Positions 8,650 through 18,720 of a stretch of 64,000 nt of DNA are shown piece by piece. The notes under the pieces are model-generated. The model searched no databases and was not told the origin of the DNA. It saw nothing but the letters and a program-made list of their open reading frames with translations. Source of the DNA: Maridesulfovibrio salexigens DSM 2638 (lineage in GTDB: Bacteria > Desulfobacterota > Desulfovibrionia > Desulfovibrionales > Desulfovibrionaceae); NCBI RefSeq assembly GCF_000023445.1, contig NC_012881.1, forward strand, positions 2,361,501-2,425,500, in the 5' to 3' direction. The position numbers and the translations under genes were made by a program. Within the stretch, counting starts at the first letter, position 1; every line of letters starts with the position of its first letter.

Positions 8650-9984
8650 ATGATGAACGCAATGACCGGAAATATGGGTGGAACAGGTAACAGCACCAGC
8701 CCGCACCCGATTCCCCAGAATCAGGCATCACTGGAGCACCTTACCGCAGAAGCAGAGAAGCTCTTCAGCGATCTGGAAGAACTATCCCGTGATGTGGCCG
8801 GGGTATCCCGCCCTTCATATGGCGAAGCGGAAACCCGTGCTTTTGAAATGATTGAAAAGTTCGCACACAAGGAAGGTTTAATCACCTACCGCGACAATGC
8901 CGCAAACCTTGTAGTCGAACTGGAAAAGATACCCGAAAACGAGGAATATATCCTTATCGGATCTCACCTTGATTCCGTGCCCCAGGGCGGGAACTATGAT
9001 GGTGCAGCCGGAGTAATTGCAGGCCTGCTGTGCCTTGCAGAGATTAAACGCAGCGGCAAGACTCTTGACGTTCCGGTAAAGGTAATCGCCCTGCGCGGTG
9101 AAGAGAGCGCGTGGTTCGGAGCCTGTTATCTGGGTTCCAAAGCTTTGCTCGGTAAACTGGAAGAGTCCGAGCAGGAACTGCTTCAGCGTGATGACAGCCG
9201 TCCGTTAAAGGATCATATGATCGATTGCGGTGCTGATGTAGAACGCATTGCTAAAGGTGAAGTGCTCATCGACACCTCTAAAATTAAAGCTTTCTTTGAA
9301 CTGCACATCGAGCAGGGTCCGGTCATGATTGCCCGCAACCTGCCTGTTGCTGCTGTAACCGGAATCCGTGGTAATATCCGCCACCGCAAGATTAAATGCA
9401 TAGGTGAAGCCGGGCATTCCGGGGCTGTTCCCCGCTGGCTGCGCAAGGATGCAGTCTTTGCCACTGCGGAACTGATCACACGTATTGATGACCACTGGAC
9501 CACCATCCTTCAGCATGGTGGCGATCTGGTGGCGACCTGTGGTATCCTCACTACCGATCCGCAGCACCATGCCATGTCGCGTATTCCCGGTGAAGTGACC
9601 TTCAGCTTTGAAGCCCGCAGCCAGTATGAGCATACCCTTGCGGCTATTGAAGCCCTGCTCCACTCAGAATGCGCGACAATCACTTATGAACGCAGGGTTA
9701 AGTTTGAATTCGACAAGCCGGTTAAAACTCCGCCTGCGGTAATTGATCAGGAAATAGTGGATCGTATAAACAATGCTTGCATTGCGGAAGGCTTACCTGT
9801 AGAAGCTATTCCCAGTGGAGCTGGGCACGATGCCTCGCTCTTCGCCAACGCGGGTGTCCCCACAGGCATGATATTCGTGCGCAACCGCAACGGCTCTCAC
9901 AACCCGGAAGAGGAAATGGACATGGAAGACTTCATCCGGGGCCTTTCAGTACTGCACCGCACAATCACGGAGTTCAACTTATGA
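8650..9984 (+). CDS. N-carbamoyl-amino-acid hydrolase / allantoate amidohydrolase family (M20)
   Basis: 444-residue metal-dependent amidohydrolase of the M20 HyuC/AmaB/AllC group, which removes the carbamoyl group from N-carbamoyl amino acids or cleaves allantoate. Motifs are GSHLDSVPQGGNYDGAAGV (metal His and bridging Asp), ALRGEESAWFG (catalytic Glu and metal ligand), FELHIEQGPVM, GEAGHSGAVP, and GAGHDASLFA near the C-terminus. The last TTATGA overlaps the pyrC start by 4 bp, indicating translational coupling. With dihydroorotase next door, carbamoyl-aspartate or another ureido compound is a reasonable substrate, but specificity cannot be read from sequence. The N-terminal 25 residues are poorly conserved, so the true start could be slightly downstream. 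Confidence 0.88.
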   Translation: MMNAMTGNMGGTGNSTSPHPIPQNQASLEHLTAEAEKLFSDLEELSRDVAGVSRPSYGEAETRAFEMIEKFAHKEGLITYRDNAANLVVELEKIPENEEYILIGSHLDSVPQGGNYDGAAGVIAGLLCLAEIKRSGKTLDVPVKVIALRGEESAWFGACYLGSKALLGKLEESEQELLQRDDSRPLKDHMIDCGADVERIAKGEVLIDTSKIKAFFELHIEQGPVMIARNLPVAAVTGIRGNIRHRKIKCIGEAGHSGAVPRWLRKDAVFATAELITRIDDHWTTILQHGGDLVATCGILTTDPQHHAMSRIPGEVTFSFEARSQYEHTLAAIEALLHSECATITYERRVKFEFDKPVKTPPAVIDQEIVDRINNACIAEGLPVEAIPSGAGHDASLFANAGVPTGMIFVRNRNGSHNPEEEMDMEDFIRGLSVLHRTITEFNL

Positions 9985-11024
9985 ACAACGAAATAACCAT
10001 CATACGACCTGATGATTGGCATCTTCACCTGCGCGAAGGTGAAATGCTTGCGGCAGTGCTTCCTTCCAGTGCAAAGATTTACGGTCGGGCCATTGTCATG
10101 CCCAACCTTACTGTTCCGGTGACTACCGCAAAACAAGCCGAAGAGTACCGTAGAAGAATAATTGATGCCCGTCCTGAAGGTTCTAATTTTGAACCGCTCA
10201 TGACCTGCTACCTTACAGATTCAACTTCTGCTGAAGACATTCATACTGCCTACGCTGTCAAAGCATTTCATGCTGTTAAACTTTTCCCGGCCGGAGCGAC
10301 CACCAACTCCGACAACGGCGTTACCGACATCAAAAAAGTATACTCCGTGCTGGAAGCCATGCAGGAAATCGGCATGCCCCTTTCCGTACACGGCGAAGTA
10401 ACCGACCCGGAAGTGGACGTATTTGACCGTGAAGCAGTATTTATTGACCGTGTGCTTAAACCGGTTCGCGAAAATTTCCCTGAACTCAAAATCATATTCG
10501 AACACCTGACCAGTAAGGCCGGAGTCGACTACGTACTTGAGCAGGACGAAAACATGGTTGCGACAATCACCCCGCACCATCTGCTGCTCACCCGCAATGA
10601 TCTTTTCAAAGGCGGCATGAATCCGTACATGTACTGCCTGCCCGTAGCCAAGACCTTCGAAGACCGCGAGGCAGTGCGCAGGGCCGCAGTATCCGGTGAT
10701 GAAAGATTTTTCCTCGGCACTGATTCTGCCCCCCATCCGGCCCGAGCTAAAGAAAAGGCCGGAGCAGCGGCGGGTATTTTCAATGCCCCCACATCAATTG
10801 GATATGTAACTCAAGTGTTTGACGAGCTGAATGCTCTGGACAAACTCGAAGGGTTTACTTCAATATACGGTGCCAGATTTTACGGATTTTCTCCCAATGG
10901 CAGCACTATTACTTTAGCCAAACGAGAAAATCCCGTTGAAATGGACTGGCAAATCAAAGTCGGAGGAGATATCGTAAAGATATTCAAACCCGATACTCCC
11001 TTATTATGGGATTTGGTTGATTGA
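9981..11024 (+). CDS. pyrC: Dihydroorotase
   Basis: Zinc enzyme interconverting carbamoyl-aspartate and dihydroorotate. The 347-residue length matches the short, E. coli-type PyrC. Visible ligands are DDWHLHLREGEM (about residues 11-22, metal His pair), FPAGATTNSDNGV (about 96-108, with a Lys in the preceding VKLF), LSVHGEVTD, FEHLTS, ITPHHLLLTR and the catalytic Asp in GTDSAPHPARAKEKAGAAAG. Start ATG 9981 overlaps the hydrolase stop; a longer in-frame extension upstream reads through the hydrolase gene in another frame and is rejected. A terminator-shaped hairpin follows before pyrE. Confidence 0.95.
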   Translation: MNNEITIIRPDDWHLHLREGEMLAAVLPSSAKIYGRAIVMPNLTVPVTTAKQAEEYRRRIIDARPEGSNFEPLMTCYLTDSTSAEDIHTAYAVKAFHAVKLFPAGATTNSDNGVTDIKKVYSVLEAMQEIGMPLSVHGEVTDPEVDVFDREAVFIDRVLKPVRENFPELKIIFEHLTSKAGVDYVLEQDENMVATITPHHLLLTRNDLFKGGMNPYMYCLPVAKTFEDREAVRRAAVSGDERFFLGTDSAPHPARAKEKAGAAAGIFNAPTSIGYVTQVFDELNALDKLEGFTSIYGARFYGFSPNGSTITLAKRENPVEMDWQIKVGGDIVKIFKPDTPLLWDLVD

Positions 11025-11029
11025 TACCA

Positions 11030-11063
11030 GCTGAACCGATATATTTCGGTTCAGCTTTTTTTT
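11030..11063 (+). terminator. Terminator-like hairpin between pyrC and pyrE
   Basis: Stem GCTGAACCGA/TCGGTTCAGC with a 6-nt loop followed by eight T residues. It is strong enough to separate pyrE from pyrC or to attenuate read-through; I see no separate strong promoter in the 28 bp before pyrE. Confidence 0.8.
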
Positions 11064-11091
11064 CGCGATACAAATAACACAAGGAGAAAAA

Positions 11092-11787
11092 ATGGTTCCT
11101 ACCAGCTTTCCTGACAAAGAAACCATCGCTGAAATCACAGCGAAAATGCTCATCGAAGTAGAAGCAGTTCACTTCCGTGCAGATGAACCCTTCAAGTTCA
11201 CCTCCGGCTGGGCCAGCCCGGTTTACATTGACTGCCGTAAACTCATTTCCTTCCCCCGCGTCCGCAATACCCTGATGGATTTCGGTGCTTCCGTAATTCT
11301 GCGCGAAGTTGGATTCGAATCTATCGACTGCGTTGCAGGTGGTGAAACCGCAGGTATCCCCTTCGCCGCATGGCTTTCCGACCGTCTCATGCTGCCCATG
11401 CAGTACGTACGCAAAAAACCCAAAGGATTCGGCCGTGACGCTCAGATCGAAGGTGATTTTGCAGAAGGTTCAAAAGTCCTGCTGGTTGAAGACCTGACTA
11501 CTGATGGTCGCAGCAAGATCAACTTCGCACAGGCCCTGCGTAAAGCTGGTGCTGAAGTAACTCACACCTTCGTGCTCTTCCACTACGGCATCTTCCCCAA
11601 AGCAAAGGAAACCCTTGCCGAAGCAGGACTCGAAATGCTTTCTCTCGCAAACTGGTGGGATATCCTCAACGTTGCCAAGAAAGAAAAATACTTCGATAAC
11701 AAGTCACTCGAAGAAGTAGAAAAATTCCTCAACAACCCCGTTGACTGGTCTGCCGCTCACGGTGGAATCTCTACTTACCCTGAGTAA
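11092..11787 (+). CDS. pyrE: Orotate phosphoribosyltransferase
   Basis: 231-residue enzyme converting orotate and PRPP to OMP. The PRPP-binding motif is [14 protein letters not shown] (about residues 130-143); [16 protein letters not shown] near the N-terminus and [14 protein letters not shown] are typical of OPRTases. RBS AAGGAG precedes ATG 11092. It follows pyrC in the TRAP operon, 67 bp after the stop and just beyond a terminator-like hairpin. With PyrDK encoded 9 kb away, the window holds most steps from carbamoyl-aspartate to OMP. Confidence 0.93.
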
Positions 11788-11797
11788 GCCATCTAAT

Positions 11798-11836
11798 AAA
11801 AACGGGGGATATCGATCGATATCCCCCGTTTTTTTT
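11798..11836. terminator. Bidirectional terminator between pyrE and the chemoreceptor
   Basis: Long perfect palindrome centred near 11815 (arms AAAAACGGGGGATATCGAT and complement) with A and T runs outside. It serves both convergent genes and touches the chemoreceptor stop codon. Confidence 0.85.
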
Positions 11837-14006
11837 AGAACCTATCCATTCCATCATAATCATCAGCAGAAGCAAGAGCCTTTGTTTCGTTCAAATCGTC
11901 TACTTCGCAATGCCCCTCTGAATCACACCTAAAATAGCCCATCATCCTGCGCAGGCTTTCTGCCTGTCCAGCAAGTTCCTGCGATGTTGCCGAGACCTCT
12001 TCTGCCGCAGAAGCTGAGGTTTGTGTTGCCACCTCTACCTGCGAGACCGCTGCACCAATCTGTTTGATCGTTTCATCCTGCTCTGCGCAGGTGGCGTTAA
12101 TCTCTTCCACCAGATCGGAAGTCTTTCCAATTTCCGGTACCAACTCATTGAGCATCTGAATTGCCCTGTCTGCCACATTAAGAGTACTGGTAGAAAGTTC
12201 ACTGATTTCACCGGCAGCAACACCACTTCGTTCAGCCAGCTTTCTAACCTCTGCGGCGACAACAGCGAAGCCCTTACCATGCTCCCCGGCTCTGGCAGCT
12301 TCAATTGCAGCATTAAGTGCCAGTAAATTGGTTTGGCGCGCAATATCTTCAATGATGGTAATCCGCTCGGCAATATCTTTCATCGCCCCGACAGCACCGG
12401 ATACGACCTGTCCACTCTCATCTGCTTTTGCAGCTGCCTTAGATGCAATTTCAGATGTTGCTCGAGAATTATGAACGTTTTTTTCTATGGATCTAGTGAC
12501 TGAATTGATTGAGGCTGAAAGTTCTTCCACACTTGCAGCCTGTTCGGATGACCCTTGCGACATAGCCTCAGCGGTTGCAGCCAGCTCCTCACTGCCAGCC
12601 GCAATATTAGATACAGCTGAATTAACTCCGGTAACAACATCGCGAAGCTTGTAAATCATATTTCCCATAGCATTAAGCATTATTCCGGTTTCATCACGGC
12701 TGGAGGATTGCACGTTCTGGTTAAGGTCTCCATCAGCCATCTTCATAACGGTACTCTCTGCGGTACGTAACGGACGGGCAATAGAATTTGTAACCAGCAA
12801 AGAAATCACGATACCGATAAATAGTGCAGCTCCACCGATACCAATTGCAGTCTTTGAAAAAAAACCTGATTCCGCTTCAAGAGCTACGGTGCGTTGCCCC
12901 ATACTCTCTGCCGCCATATCCCTTATCTTTATCAACTCAGGTTCAATGGCATGAACTGCGTCACGCATAGCATTGTTTTGTTCAGCGATACGGTTATTTT
13001 CATCAACAAGACTCATGAAGGCAGCTCGATAGCTTTCGATCCCTTTCTCAATCTCAAGTCTATCTTCCTCCAATATTGATGAGTCGGCAAAAGCAACCTT
13101 GAGATTTTCAAGACTGGAAAGGGTTTTCTTTACATATTTATCGCTTCCACGGAGCAGATAATCCTTTTCATGCCTGCGTACTGAAAGAATTAATGATTGA
13201 ACCTGCGGAACAAATACGGATATCAAAGCTTTCTCCATATTCCCGGCCGAAGTGCGCGCCTGCAAATATAGTGAAGTCTGAACATCTGCAGGCACTCCCT
13301 GCATGATCCTTTTCATGGCTTGAGTATATGTTTTCAGTTCCTTAAGCTGTATTTCCTTGGCACTCTTAGCGCATTCACTGTTCTTTAATCCTTCTTTATA
13401 AGCATTCACGGCTGCAAAAAAACGGGTGCGATATTTGGCAGCTCCGGTTCTCATAAAGTCTTTTTCGTACCTGCGCATCTGTAACCATTCTAAATACAAA
13501 TCATCTACTGCAAATTCCGGCACACGACTCATTATCATATGGGCAGCAGATCTGAATTTTCCCTGTACCCCCTCTTCAGGAGTCAGCCCCTTTGCCACAT
13601 AACTTTGAACTACTTCCTTAAAAATTTTCGAATATTGAAGTGCATAATTTTTAATCTCAGAGGCAAGGTTTGCTATCTCATCAACTCCTGTATTGTGCCC
13701 AACTCTGGAAACACTATCCATTGCCGCAACGATCTCAGCTACACTCTTTTCAACTCGTGGTGGATATTTCATATCCTTGCGCAACATAAAATCCTTTTCA
13801 GCCCTGCGAGCTTCAAGCATGGCGATTTCAGCTTTTTGGACCTGCTGAGAGATATAAACCTCTTTACTGAGGACATCAGTATACCCGTTTCCAGATCTAG
13901 TAAGGGCAAACTGGTACATACCCAATGCAGAAGCGCACAAACTAAGGACAATTATGATATTGCCTAAAAACTTGGTCTTAATTTTAAAATTATCCAATAA
14001 GCTCAT
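11835..14006 (-). CDS. Methyl-accepting chemotaxis protein with HBM-type sensor
   Basis: 723-residue transmembrane chemoreceptor. TM1 is at about residues 13-33 and TM2 at about 375-400 ([18 protein letters not shown]). Between them lies a long, all-helical sensor with repeated [16 protein letters not shown] / [13 protein letters not shown] / [16 protein letters not shown] elements, the signature of helical bimodular (HBM) domains known to bind organic acids. HAMP follows (about 400-450), then the signalling domain with the hairpin-tip sequence [18 protein letters not shown]. There is no obvious C-terminal CheR-tethering pentapeptide. RBS GGGGG precedes the ATG. It is a single-gene unit, with no chemotaxis genes nearby. 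Confidence 0.93.
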   Translation of the reverse strand: MSLLDNFKIKTKFLGNIIIVLSLCASALGMYQFALTRSGNGYTDVLSKEVYISQQVQKAEIAMLEARRAEKDFMLRKDMKYPPRVEKSVAEIVAAMDSVSRVGHNTGVDEIANLASEIKNYALQYSKIFKEVVQSYVAKGLTPEEGVQGKFRSAAHMIMSRVPEFAVDDLYLEWLQMRRYEKDFMRTGAAKYRTRFFAAVNAYKEGLKNSECAKSAKEIQLKELKTYTQAMKRIMQGVPADVQTSLYLQARTSAGNMEKALISVFVPQVQSLILSVRRHEKDYLLRGSDKYVKKTLSSLENLKVAFADSSILEEDRLEIEKGIESYRAAFMSLVDENNRIAEQNNAMRDAVHAIEPELIKIRDMAAESMGQRTVALEAESGFFSKTAIGIGGAALFIGIVISLLVTNSIARPLRTAESTVMKMADGDLNQNVQSSSRDETGIMLNAMGNMIYKLRDVVTGVNSAVSNIAAGSEELAATAEAMSQGSSEQAASVEELSASINSVTRSIEKNVHNSRATSEIASKAAAKADESGQVVSGAVGAMKDIAERITIIEDIARQTNLLALNAAIEAARAGEHGKGFAVVAAEVRKLAERSGVAAGEISELSTSTLNVADRAIQMLNELVPEIGKTSDLVEEINATCAEQDETIKQIGAAVSQVEVATQTSASAAEEVSATSQELAGQAESLRRMMGYFRCDSEGHCEVDDLNETKALASADDYDGMDRF

Positions 14007-14123
14007 ATTTCCCCCATTCTAAAGGACTAATACGAAATTCGCTGTAACTGCATGAGTGCCGCCATTACACCCGATACAACTTTGTAACGATAATGTAACA
14101 CAAGAATATATTTTTATACTAAT

Positions 14124-14163
14124 CAAAAAAAATCCCCCTCGTACTTTCAGTACAAGGGGGATT
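14124..14163 (-). terminator. Terminator of the PBP1A gene
   Basis: Stem AATCCCCCTTGTAC/GTACGAGGGGGATT as read on the minus strand, followed by a T-run (14124-14132). Confidence 0.8.
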
Positions 14164-14186
14164 AATTCGTTTTAACAGCGACTTAG

Positions 14187-16598
14187 CTAGAAGGTCTGCT
14201 TAAACAAATCCTCACTGGAGCCTACACCGCCGGAATCACCATCCTCACCTGAACCGGATGCGGTCCTTGTGGGCTGGGTGCCTTCCTTAAACGGCAGGAA
14301 GTAAGTTTCCTTGGAATTTGGTCCGGCAAGCAAGCCGGAGGCAGCATCAATCTTTGCCATAACCACACCATCTGGCTGCTGGAAATCCTCGTAGGGATAA
14401 TCCTTTTCCACTTGTTTACGATAGGCAACCCAGAGCGGACTTGCGGCACGGGAACCGGTTTCCCACTTACCCATCGGGGTGAGCTGGTCAAAGCCGACGA
14501 ATACACCGGTTACAAGATAAGGAGAAAATCCCATGTACCATGCATCCTGCTCGTTGTTAGTGGTTCCGGTTTTACCGGCAACCGGACGGCGCAGAACCTT
14601 TGCTCTCCAGCCTGTTCCATGCTTGACAACCTCTTTCATCAGGTCACACATAATGTAAGCAGTCTGAGGACTGATGGCATCGGTAATTTCCGGCTTGGAA
14701 TCGTAAAGCAGTTCGCCCCAGGCACTGTTAACTGAAAGAACCAAACGGGCCTTTACGCGAGAACCGCCTCTTGCGAAGGTTGAATAAGCTTCAACCATAT
14801 TCAGCAGGGTAACGGACCCGGAACCAAGTGCCACAGAAAGATCTCTGGGGAAATCGGCTTCGAGACCCATATCCTTAGCGCGCTGGATGATCTTATCGAT
14901 ACTCATCTTGCGGGCCAGCCTGATTGTCACGAGGTTTCTGGATTTAACCAGAGCTGTGCGCAGCAGGGTCGGCCCATAGAAAACACCCTCAAAGTTTTGG
15001 GGTTTCCAAAGCTTTCCGGCTTCCATGTCAGTGTACACAAAAGGTGCATCCATCATAATTGAAGCCGTGGTGAAACCATTATCCATAGCAGTGGAATAAA
15101 CAATAGGCTTGAAAGCAGAACCGGGCTGACGTTTAGCCTGAGTAGCACGGTTGAACTGGCTGCCATGACTACCGCCGAAAGCATAACCACCGACCATAGC
15201 CAAAACATCACCTGTCTTGGGGTCCATGGAAACAAGGGCACCCTGCACAACTGGCTTCTGCATCAGAGACACCAGCCAGCTGACATCTCCCAAGGTATCG
15301 GTTTCAGGATCAACCTGATTAAAATTGACTTCGCTGCCATCTTTGAAAAATGCCTTATCGAGCCTTGCCCAGACAACATCACCCTTCTTGAGAATCTTGG
15401 TGGCATCCTTCTGAGGGCGAACATCTTCAGGGGCTTTCTTCACATCAGGAGTACGGCACCATTTCATGCTCGTAACCGGCATGGTTGCAGCGTAAGTGCC
15501 GAACTTAACCAAAGCTTCCTTTTTGGAAACCTTGGTAACCAGAACCTTGGCCCATTTTCCGGGACGCAGTTCCGGTTCGGGAATAATTTCAGAAGCAAGG
15601 AATCCTGCATATTCAGCAGGCTTAAGTTCAAGCAGAGGCCCTCTCCAGCCACGACGTCTGGTGGAGGCTTCAAGCCCCTCCTTAACAGCTACATCAGCTG
15701 CATCCTGATGCTTGATATCGCAAGAGGTGTAAACGTTAAGACCACCTTTGTAGACAGTCTCTTCACCATATTTATCAATCAGCCAGCGGCGAACCTCTTC
15801 AAGAAAATACGGGCCGTGCTTCCATGAAGGATCTTCCATGCTCTTGTACACAAGCGGCTGTTCCACAGCTTTGTTGTATTCATCGCGGGTAATCCAATTA
15901 TGCTCATACATCTGCCCAAGTACGTAAAGCTGACGCGCCTTAGCCCTTTCAGGGTGACGCAGAGGATCATAACGGCTGGGTGCCTGCGGCAATCCGGCCA
16001 GCAACGCACATTCAGCAACGGTAAGTTCATTTACATGCTTACCAAAATAGGTACGCGCAGCAGCTTCAACACCATAAGCACCTGCGCCAAGATAAATCTG
16101 GTTCAGGTAAATGGTCAGGATTTCATCTTTCTCAAGATAATGCTCCAGACGGAAAGCAAGAATGGCTTCCTTAAGCTTACGCTTGTAGCTCTTCTCTGGA
16201 GTCAGCAGCAAACGTTTAATGATCTGCTGGGTGATGGTACTCCCGCCCTGAGTTTTTGCGCCGCTCTTCATGTTGGCAACAAAAGCACGAGAAATAGCGG
16301 TAAAATCAACACCGTCGTGCTGATAAAAAGAAGCGTCTTCCGCAGCCAGAAAAGCCTTGGGCAATAACGGAGTCATCTCATCCATTCGGACCAGAAAACG
16401 CTTTTCCTTATAAAAATATCCGAGAACCTTGTGGTTGCGGGAATAAACAGTTGTAACCAGAGGAGGGTTATAATCGGTAATATTTTTAAATCCGGGCAGA
16501 TCGCTGGCAGCCCAGAAATAAAGTCCGGCCATGGACCCTACGCCGAGGATTCCCATCGCCAACGTCACTATCAGTAGGATTTTATATACTTTTTTCAT
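14187..16598 (-). CDS. mrcA: Penicillin-binding protein 1A (glycosyltransferase/transpeptidase)
   Basis: 803-residue bifunctional class A PBP that polymerises and crosslinks peptidoglycan in the periplasm. It has an N-terminal membrane anchor (about residues 8-30). The GT51 domain carries AAEDASFYQHDGVD (catalytic Glu), GGSTITQQIIKRLLL and LEHYLEKDEILTIYLNQIY. The transpeptidase domain has QPGSAFKPIVYS (SxxK nucleophile, about residue 484), KSRN (SxN motif) and GKTGTTNNEQDAWY (KTG). An OB-like insert lies between them. The YkgJ gene lies 12 bp upstream on the same strand, so they are probably cotranscribed. Confidence 0.94.
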   Translation of the reverse strand: MKKVYKILLIVTLAMGILGVGSMAGLYFWAASDLPGFKNITDYNPPLVTTVYSRNHKVLGYFYKEKRFLVRMDEMTPLLPKAFLAAEDASFYQHDGVDFTAISRAFVANMKSGAKTQGGSTITQQIIKRLLLTPEKSYKRKLKEAILAFRLEHYLEKDEILTIYLNQIYLGAGAYGVEAAARTYFGKHVNELTVAECALLAGLPQAPSRYDPLRHPERAKARQLYVLGQMYEHNWITRDEYNKAVEQPLVYKSMEDPSWKHGPYFLEEVRRWLIDKYGEETVYKGGLNVYTSCDIKHQDAADVAVKEGLEASTRRRGWRGPLLELKPAEYAGFLASEIIPEPELRPGKWAKVLVTKVSKKEALVKFGTYAATMPVTSMKWCRTPDVKKAPEDVRPQKDATKILKKGDVVWARLDKAFFKDGSEVNFNQVDPETDTLGDVSWLVSLMQKPVVQGALVSMDPKTGDVLAMVGGYAFGGSHGSQFNRATQAKRQPGSAFKPIVYSTAMDNGFTTASIMMDAPFVYTDMEAGKLWKPQNFEGVFYGPTLLRTALVKSRNLVTIRLARKMSIDKIIQRAKDMGLEADFPRDLSVALGSGSVTLLNMVEAYSTFARGGSRVKARLVLSVNSAWGELLYDSKPEITDAISPQTAYIMCDLMKEVVKHGTGWRAKVLRRPVAGKTGTTNNEQDAWYMGFSPYLVTGVFVGFDQLTPMGKWETGSRAASPLWVAYRKQVEKDYPYEDFQQPDGVVMAKIDAASGLLAGPNSKETYFLPFKEGTQPTRTASGSGEDGDSGGVGSSEDLFKQTF

Positions 16599-16610
16599 CT
16601 GTGATTCTCA

Positions 16611-17141
16611 TCAGTCATCTGCATGTGGAGCAAAACCCCAAGCTATTCTCAATCGGCTGTGCAATTCACGCACTTCGGCCTGGGTAAGTCCAAGAGCTTT
16701 AAAAAGCCTGCCCGGAGTCTTATTTTCGTGCTGGGCTAGGCATTTTTCAACTTCAAGAAGTGTAATTCTGCCATTTTCATCTGTCCAAAAAGGAAAAAGC
16801 CGGCAATACAAGGGCCGGACTTCTTTAGGGATAATACAGCCCTCGCTGCCAAGAAACAAACATTTACCATTGGAATCAACTTCCAAACGGTAATGCATTC
16901 CACCGGGAGGAAAAAGTTCTTTTACTTTTTTGCGTTGTCCCGGAAAAAGTCTAAATAAATTTTCAATAAAAATTGGGGTGTTCACTTGCAAAGCAAACCC
17001 ACCGGAATCGGGAACGCATTCGATGATGCGTTCCCGTTCATATTCAGAAACAGGGAAGCAAACTTCCTCTGCACCCGGAGTCAGTTCACAACATGTCGGC
17101 CCCTTGGCGGCACATCTGGCGCATACAAAAGGATCGCTCAT
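16611..17141 (-). CDS. YkgJ-family cysteine cluster protein
   Basis: 176-residue small protein with the CxxCxxxxxxCC pattern (CARCAAKGPTCC, about residues 6-17) and later cysteines (CLFLGSEGCIIPKEVRPLYC), typical of the YkgJ/UPF0153 metal-cluster family. Biochemical function is not established for the family; an Fe-S or Zn site is presumed. I chose ATG 17141 (MSDPFVC) over a TTG three codons upstream. It sits between purF and mrcA, 24 bp after purF, likely in one minus-strand transcript. Confidence 0.8.
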   Translation of the reverse strand: MSDPFVCARCAAKGPTCCELTPGAEEVCFPVSEYERERIIECVPDSGGFALQVNTPIFIENLFRLFPGQRKKVKELFPPGGMHYRLEVDSNGKCLFLGSEGCIIPKEVRPLYCRLFPFWTDENGRITLLEVEKCLAQHENKTPGRLFKALGLTQAEVRELHSRLRIAWGFAPHADD

Positions 17142-17165
17142 GATAATCAAAGACTCCCGGTTCTA

Positions 17166-18557
17166 TTAGCCTTCATTCTCAAGGCACATTTTTCCGTATC
17201 CCTTGCAAGGAGCAATGGGGTAATCGCCGTTGAAGCATGCAAGGCAGTATGAATCCTTGTCTTCCACTGAACTCAACAATCCGTCGATGGACAGATAGTG
17301 CAGGGAATCAAGGCCGAGGAAACGTGCAATTTCCTCTTCAGTGCTGTTAGCGGCAATGAGTTCTCCTTTGGAAGAGAAGTCAATACCGTAGTAGCAAGGG
17401 AAGCGAATCGGCGGGCAGCTTACCCGCATATGAATCTCACGGGCACCGAGTTCACGCAGCTTCTTGATTCTGGTCCGGGTGGTAGTACCGCGGACAATGG
17501 AATCTTCCACGATCATGATTTTCTTGCCCTTGATCATGGATTTAACCGGGTTGAGTTTCACACGGACGCTGAAATCACGCATATCCTGAGAAGGCTGAAT
17601 AAAAGTACGGCCTACGTAATGGTTACGAATCATAGCCAGCTCAAGTGGCAGACCGGACTGCTGGGAAAAACCTACAGCAGCATAGTTACCGGAATCCGGA
17701 AAAGGCATGACGAAATCAACATCAACCGGCTGTTCCTCTGCCAGAACCGCACCCATTTTCTTACGTCTTTCATAAACGACTTCACCGAATACAGTAGAGT
17801 CAGGACGTGCGAAATAAATAAGTTCAAAAATACACTGACGCTTGGGAGCGCTTTCGCAGTAGGTGTAGGAAGTCAGTTTGCCGCCTTCCACTACAACCAT
17901 TTCACCTGCATTGAGAGGACGAATTTCCTCAGCATCGATCAGGTCAAATGCACAGGTCTCTGAAGCGAAAACATAGTTATCACCGACTCGGCCGATAGCC
18001 AGCGGACGGAAACCATTGGGATCCTTAACCGCAATAAGCTTATCATTAGCCATGATCAGCAGGGAGAAAGCTCCTTTACACTTACGGCAGGCCTTCATGA
18101 CAGCATCTTCAATGGTATTGCCGTTAAGATTCTTGGCAATCAGGTGAACAAAGACCTCAGAGTCCATAGTAGTTTGGAAAATAGATCCCTGAGCCTCAAG
18201 TTCCTGACGCAGTTCAAGGGTGTTTACGAGGTTTCCGTTATGAGCGATAGCCAGATGCAAATCGCCAAACTTAACGAGAAAAGGCTGCGCGTTCCTGATC
18301 AGAGAAGCCCCGGTTGTGGAATAACGGATATGTCCGACACCAATGTCGCCTTTAAGTTCTTTGCCCAAATGACGTTCATTGAAAACATCAGCAACAAGGC
18401 CCATACCCTTCTGCTCTCGGATACTTGTACCATCCCAGGTAACAATCCCGGCAGATTCCTGTCCGCGATGCTGCATAGCGTAAAGGCCAAAGTATGTCAT
18501 TCTTGCTGCTTCAGGATGTCCATAAATCCCGAACAGTCCGCAATATTCTTTTTTCAT
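17166..18557 (-). CDS. purF: Amidophosphoribosyltransferase
   Basis: First committed enzyme of purine synthesis: PRPP plus glutamine gives phosphoribosylamine. The 463-residue product begins MKKEYCGLFG; Cys6 is the N-terminal nucleophile exposed when the five-residue propeptide is removed, which fixes the start at 18557 (AGGA upstream) rather than 105 bp earlier. The PRPP motif is IMIVEDSIVRGTTTR (about residues 336-350). Cysteines at CIFELIYFARPDS, RFPCYYG and SYCLACF match the ligands of the [4Fe-4S], Bacillus-type enzyme, so this copy probably holds an oxygen-sensitive cluster. Confidence 0.95.
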   Translation of the reverse strand: MKKEYCGLFGIYGHPEAARMTYFGLYAMQHRGQESAGIVTWDGTSIREQKGMGLVADVFNERHLGKELKGDIGVGHIRYSTTGASLIRNAQPFLVKFGDLHLAIAHNGNLVNTLELRQELEAQGSIFQTTMDSEVFVHLIAKNLNGNTIEDAVMKACRKCKGAFSLLIMANDKLIAVKDPNGFRPLAIGRVGDNYVFASETCAFDLIDAEEIRPLNAGEMVVVEGGKLTSYTYCESAPKRQCIFELIYFARPDSTVFGEVVYERRKKMGAVLAEEQPVDVDFVMPFPDSGNYAAVGFSQQSGLPLELAMIRNHYVGRTFIQPSQDMRDFSVRVKLNPVKSMIKGKKIMIVEDSIVRGTTTRTRIKKLRELGAREIHMRVSCPPIRFPCYYGIDFSSKGELIAANSTEEEIARFLGLDSLHYLSIDGLLSSVEDKDSYCLACFNGDYPIAPCKGYGKMCLENEG

Positions 18558-18669
18558 CTTTCCTGCTCTTGCAATGTAAGCTTTAAAATTACGGCTACGT
18601 TTTTTGCAAAACAATCCAATACAAATGGGCGTTCCGAGGCCGGTAAGCCCCATTGGAATCACCCTAAAA

Positions 18670-18699
18670 AGGAAAAGGACCGCGCGTTAAGCCCGGTCC
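18670..18699 (-). terminator. Terminator downstream of carB
   Basis: Minus-strand stem GGACCG/CGGTCC with an 11-nt loop followed by TTTTCCTTTTT. It separates carB from purF, implying a purF promoter in the roughly 110 bp that remain. Confidence 0.7.
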
Positions 18700-18720
18700 G
18701 TTATCCTGTTTATATACTCT

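Noticed and set aside
9777-9980. N-terminal extension of pyrC by 68 codons
   Set aside because: It runs through the hydrolase gene in another frame; ATG 9981 gives the normal dihydroorotase N-terminus and a typical 4-bp overlap.
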